A stretch of 8,583 bases of DNA from Pseudomonadota bacterium. Lineage in GTDB: Bacteria > Pseudomonadota > Alphaproteobacteria > Sphingomonadales > SMXR01. Of the stretch, positions 6,323-8,583 are shown one piece after another. The stretch lies in NCBI GenBank assembly GCA_022568115.1, contig JADFFP010000039.1, forward strand, positions 1-8,583, read 5' to 3'. The notes beneath the pieces were generated by a model. It was not told where the DNA came from. It made no database searches and saw only the letters and a program-made list of their open reading frames with translations. Within the stretch, counting starts at the first letter, position 1. Each line of letters starts with the position of its first letter. A program made the translations under genes and the position numbers.

Positions 6323-7690
6323 TCAGGCCTTCGCCTTTATATCAAATAAATCCAGTAAGTCCGCCACTTTTTCCGCTTTTATCAGGTTAAGTGAGGTTTT
6401 GGGCAGTTTGGCGGCGGCGGGCACCAGAGCGCGGGCGAAACCGAGCTTTTCCGCTTCCTTCAATCTGGCTTTAAGGTGCGTGACCGGGCGGATCTCGCCG
6501 GACAGCGAAATTTCCCCGATCATCACCATATCGGCTGGCAGCGCGCGTTTGGTCAATGACGAGATCAGCGCCGCCGCCGCCGGCAGGTCCGCCGCCGGCT
6601 CCACCACCCGGAGGCCGCCGGCGATGTTGAGGTAAATGTCCGAGGCCCCGAAGCCGAGGCCGAGCCGGGAATCCAGGACCGCCAGGATCATCGCCAGCCT
6701 TCCGGCGTCCCAGCCGACCACCGCGCGCCTCGGGTTGGCGGCGGACGAGGGGACCACCAGCGCTTCAATTTCCGCCAGCAGCGAGCGGGTTCCCTCTACG
6801 GAAGGGAACACCGCCACCCCTTCAGTGTTTTCCTTGTGTTCGGAAAGAAACAGCGAGGAAGGGTTTTTAACCTCCATCAGACCCTTTCCGGTCATCTCGA
6901 ACACGCCGATCTCATCGATCCCGCCGAAACGGTTCTTGACCGCCCGCAGGATCCGGTACTGGTGGGTTTTCTCGCCTTCGAAATACAAAACCGTGTCGAC
7001 CATGTGCTCCATGGTCTTGGGGCCGGCGATCTGGCCGTCCTTGGTGACATGGCCGATCAGGAAGATCGCGGTCCCGGATTTCTTGGCGAAGTGGATCAGG
7101 TTCTGGGACGACAGCCGGACCTGGGTGACCGAGCCGGGGGAAGCGCCGACCGCGTCCGAATACATGGTCTGGATCGAATCGATCACCACCACGTCAAATT
7201 TTTCAGCCCCGGAAAGAGTGGTCAGGATATCACGCACCCGGGTCTCGGAGGCCAGCTTGACGTCGGCATCCCCGAGCCCAAGGCGCGCCGCCCGGAGCCT
7301 GATCTGGCCGACCGATTCTTCGCCCGAAATGTAAACGCACCTCAGGCCCTTTTTGGCCATGTTGGCCAACGCCTGCAGCAGCAGGGTGGATTTGCCGATG
7401 CCGGGATCGCCGCCGACCAGAATCGCCGTGCCGGGCACCGCGCCGCCGCCCAGCGCCCGGTCGAATTCCCCGATCCCGGTCATCAGGCGGGGGTCCAGCT
7501 GAGCCTTGGCGGCGAGGCTGGCGAACGTCACCACCTTGCCCTTTTTGGCGCCGCCCTCAAAGCCGGGGGCTTCCAGCGGGGCTTCCTCGACAAGAGAATT
7601 CCATTGGCCGCAGGCATCGCATTTTCCCTGCCATTTGCTGCTGACCGCCCCGCACGACTGGCAGACGAAGGTTTGCGCAGGCCTGGCCAT
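6323..7690 (-). CDS. radA: DNA repair protein RadA (branch-migration ATPase)
   Basis: RadA is a RecA-like, DnaB-like helicase that drives branch migration of recombination intermediates. The 455-residue product has the full family architecture. An N-terminal C4 zinc finger uses Cys10, Cys13, Cys24 and Cys27. Walker A is GGDPGIGKST (93-102), Walker B is VVVIDSIQT (167-175), and the RadA-specific KNRFG motif is at 252-256. A Lon-protease-like domain follows from about 280 to the end. The start is the ATG at 7690, whose A is also the last base of the mlaF stop codon (TGATG). A longer in-frame start at 7906 would only translate mlaF sequence in the wrong frame, giving a His/Arg-rich stretch, and is rejected. 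GGAG lies 2 bases upstream of the ATG, so initiation is probably coupled to mlaF termination. Confidence 0.97.
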   Translation of the reverse strand: MARPAQTFVCQSCGAVSSKWQGKCDACGQWNSLVEEAPLEAPGFEGGAKKGKVVTFASLAAKAQLDPRLMTGIGEFDRALGGGAVPGTAILVGGDPGIGKSTLLLQALANMAKKGLRCVYISGEESVGQIRLRAARLGLGDADVKLASETRVRDILTTLSGAEKFDVVVIDSIQTMYSDAVGASPGSVTQVRLSSQNLIHFAKKSGTAIFLIGHVTKDGQIAGPKTMEHMVDTVLYFEGEKTHQYRILRAVKNRFGGIDEIGVFEMTGKGLMEVKNPSSLFLSEHKENTEGVAVFPSVEGTRSLLAEIEALVVPSSAANPRRAVVGWDAGRLAMILAVLDSRLGLGFGASDIYLNIAGGLRVVEPAADLPAAAALISSLTKRALPADMVMIGEISLSGEIRPVTHLKARLKEAEKLGFARALVPAAAKLPKTSLNLIKAEKVADLLDLFDIKAKA

Positions 7691-8469
7691 CACTCCGGCC
7701 CTCTGGTGATCATTTCGATCGGCCCCTTGGCGCTGCCGGTGGTGAATTGGCGCACGAAGGGGTTTTTGGTGGTGTCCATGGCGCGGCGGCTGCCATGCCA
7801 GATGATCCTGCCGTCGTGGAGCATGGCGGCCTGGTCGGCGATCTTGCGGACACTCGACATATCGTGGGTGATGGTCAGGGTGGTAGCGCCGAGCTCCTTG
7901 ACGCATTCGGTGATCAGGCGGTTGATGACATCGGCCATGATCGGGTCGAGGCCGGTGGTCGGCTCGTCGAAGAAGATGATCTCAGGCTCGGTGGCGATCG
8001 CCCGGGCCAGCGCGACGCGCTTTTTCATGCCGCCCGACAGCTCCGCCGGAGTCAGGCCGCTGACGTCTTCCCCGAGCCCCACCCGCGCCAGTTTTTCGAT
8101 TGCGATCCGGCGGGCCTCATCCTTGTTCATGCCGTGCGCCTGGATCAGGCCGAAGGCGACGTTTTCCCAGACCGTGAGGGAATCAAACAGCGCGCCCCCC
8201 TGGAACAGCATGCCGACCTTTTTCATGAATTCGCCATGTTCGGCACGGCTGGCGGTGGTCATGTCGCGGCCGTCGATCAGGATCTCTCCGCGGTCCGGCG
8301 CAAGCAGGCCGAGGATGCATTTGACCAGTACCGACTTGCCGGTCCCGGAGCCGCCGATCACAACCACCGATTCGCCTTCTGTGATATCGAGGTCGAGCCC
8401 GTTGAGAACCTGGTTGGAGCCAAAGCTTTTGGTCAAATTCCGGATTGATATTTTTACCCCGGTTTTCAT
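7690..8469 (-). CDS. mlaF: MlaF-type ABC transporter ATP-binding protein (phospholipid/organic solvent family)
   Basis: This is the ATPase of an MlaFEDB-type complex that moves phospholipids between the inner membrane and a periplasmic partner to maintain outer-membrane lipid asymmetry; the family was also called Ttg2A. The 259 residues contain Walker A GGSGTGKS (39-46), the Q-loop Gln90 in MLFQGGALFDSL, the variant signature LSGGMKKR (144-151), Walker B ending FFDEP (Asp168-Glu169), and the switch His202. The LSGGM signature and the FQxGALFDS segment distinguish this family from most other ABC ATPases. The C-terminal FVRQFTTGSAKGPI region is also typical. Its start overlaps the mlaE stop by four bases (ATGA) and its stop overlaps the radA start by one base. 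The usual partner mlaD does not follow; radA does. Confidence 0.93.
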   Translation of the reverse strand: MKTGVKISIRNLTKSFGSNQVLNGLDLDITEGESVVVIGGSGTGKSVLVKCILGLLAPDRGEILIDGRDMTTASRAEHGEFMKKVGMLFQGGALFDSLTVWENVAFGLIQAHGMNKDEARRIAIEKLARVGLGEDVSGLTPAELSGGMKKRVALARAIATEPEIIFFDEPTTGLDPIMADVINRLITECVKELGATTLTITHDMSSVRKIADQAAMLHDGRIIWHGSRRAMDTTKNPFVRQFTTGSAKGPIEMITRGPE

Positions 8470-8583
8470 GAGCCGAACACATTCACGGTGATAATCAGGT
8501 TGGCCAAAAGGATCAGGATAAAGGCGCTGACCACGGCGTTGGTGGTGGCCGCTCCGACCCCCTCGGCGCCGCCCCGGCCCTTG
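8466..8583 (-). CDS. mlaE: MlaE-type ABC transporter permease, C-terminal end only
   Basis: The reverse strand from the window edge encodes 38 in-frame residues before a TGA at 8466-8468: an EGVGAATTNAVV segment, a hydrophobic helix (about AFILILLANLIITV) and the end VFGS. The GxxGVGxATTxAV motif followed by the last membrane helix is characteristic of MlaE/Ttg2B permeases. The rest of the gene lies beyond the right edge. The stop overlaps the mlaF ATG as ATGA, which is the expected arrangement for a translationally coupled permease/ATPase pair. The promoter of the whole reverse-strand unit must also lie outside the window. Confidence 0.85.
   Translation of the reverse strand, partial: KGRGGAEGVGAATTNAVVSAFILILLANLIITVNVFGS

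Noticed and set aside
7691..7906. Upstream in-frame extension of radA starting at 7906
   Set aside because: The added 72 residues are mlaF DNA read in a different frame (His/Arg/Gln-rich), whereas the ATG at 7690 directly precedes the conserved zinc finger.
6836..8491. A 551-codon open frame on the forward strand, antisense to radA and mlaF
   Set aside because: It is the complement of two well-identified conserved genes, its product is a low-identity His/Arg/Pro/Ser-rich sequence that changes character along its length, and no family motif is visible. Long antisense frames are common in GC-rich genes.

Overview
The window reads as a chromosomal housekeeping segment of an alphaproteobacterium that I cannot place at genus level. 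The evidence is gene order (a bamB-der pair, and an mlaE-mlaF-radA-cvpA-purF-SDR run) together with protein-level features: a BamB of about 444 residues, a Der protein with NKxE in its first G domain, and a YciK-like short-chain dehydrogenase downstream of purF. The genes are tightly packed, GC-rich, and mostly separated by fewer than 30 bases.

Layout. Bases 1-112 hold nothing I can recognise. Bases 113 to about 558 hold two broken reverse-strand coding remnants: a piece of a dipeptide/oligopeptide-type ABC ATPase with a damaged Walker A motif, running straight into a C-terminal-looking fragment of a different protein. Neither belongs to the expected neighbourhood, so this end is either a decayed or rearranged region or a chimeric contig end. 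From 614 the forward strand carries bamB (outer-membrane assembly lipoprotein) and der (ribosome-assembly GTPase). They converge, with only 8 bases between stop codons, on a reverse-strand gene run that enters from the right edge: mlaE (C-terminus only), mlaF, radA, cvpA, purF and an SDR oxidoreductase.

Function. bamB and the mlaEF pair both serve the outer membrane (beta-barrel insertion and phospholipid transport). der serves 50S ribosome assembly, radA recombination and repair, and purF the first committed step of purine synthesis. cvpA, the membrane protein next to purF, is a familiar purF neighbour in proteobacteria. The reverse genes look like one transcription unit: mlaE/mlaF overlap by 4 bases, mlaF/radA by 1 base, radA/cvpA are 25 bases apart and purF/SDR 17 bases apart. 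The one wider gap, 91 bases before purF, contains two inverted repeats and is the best candidate for a local regulatory or RNA-processing site. I see no rRNA, tRNA, CRISPR array, insertion sequence or clear rho-independent terminator, and no convincing undescribed system. The intact genes are conserved core genes.
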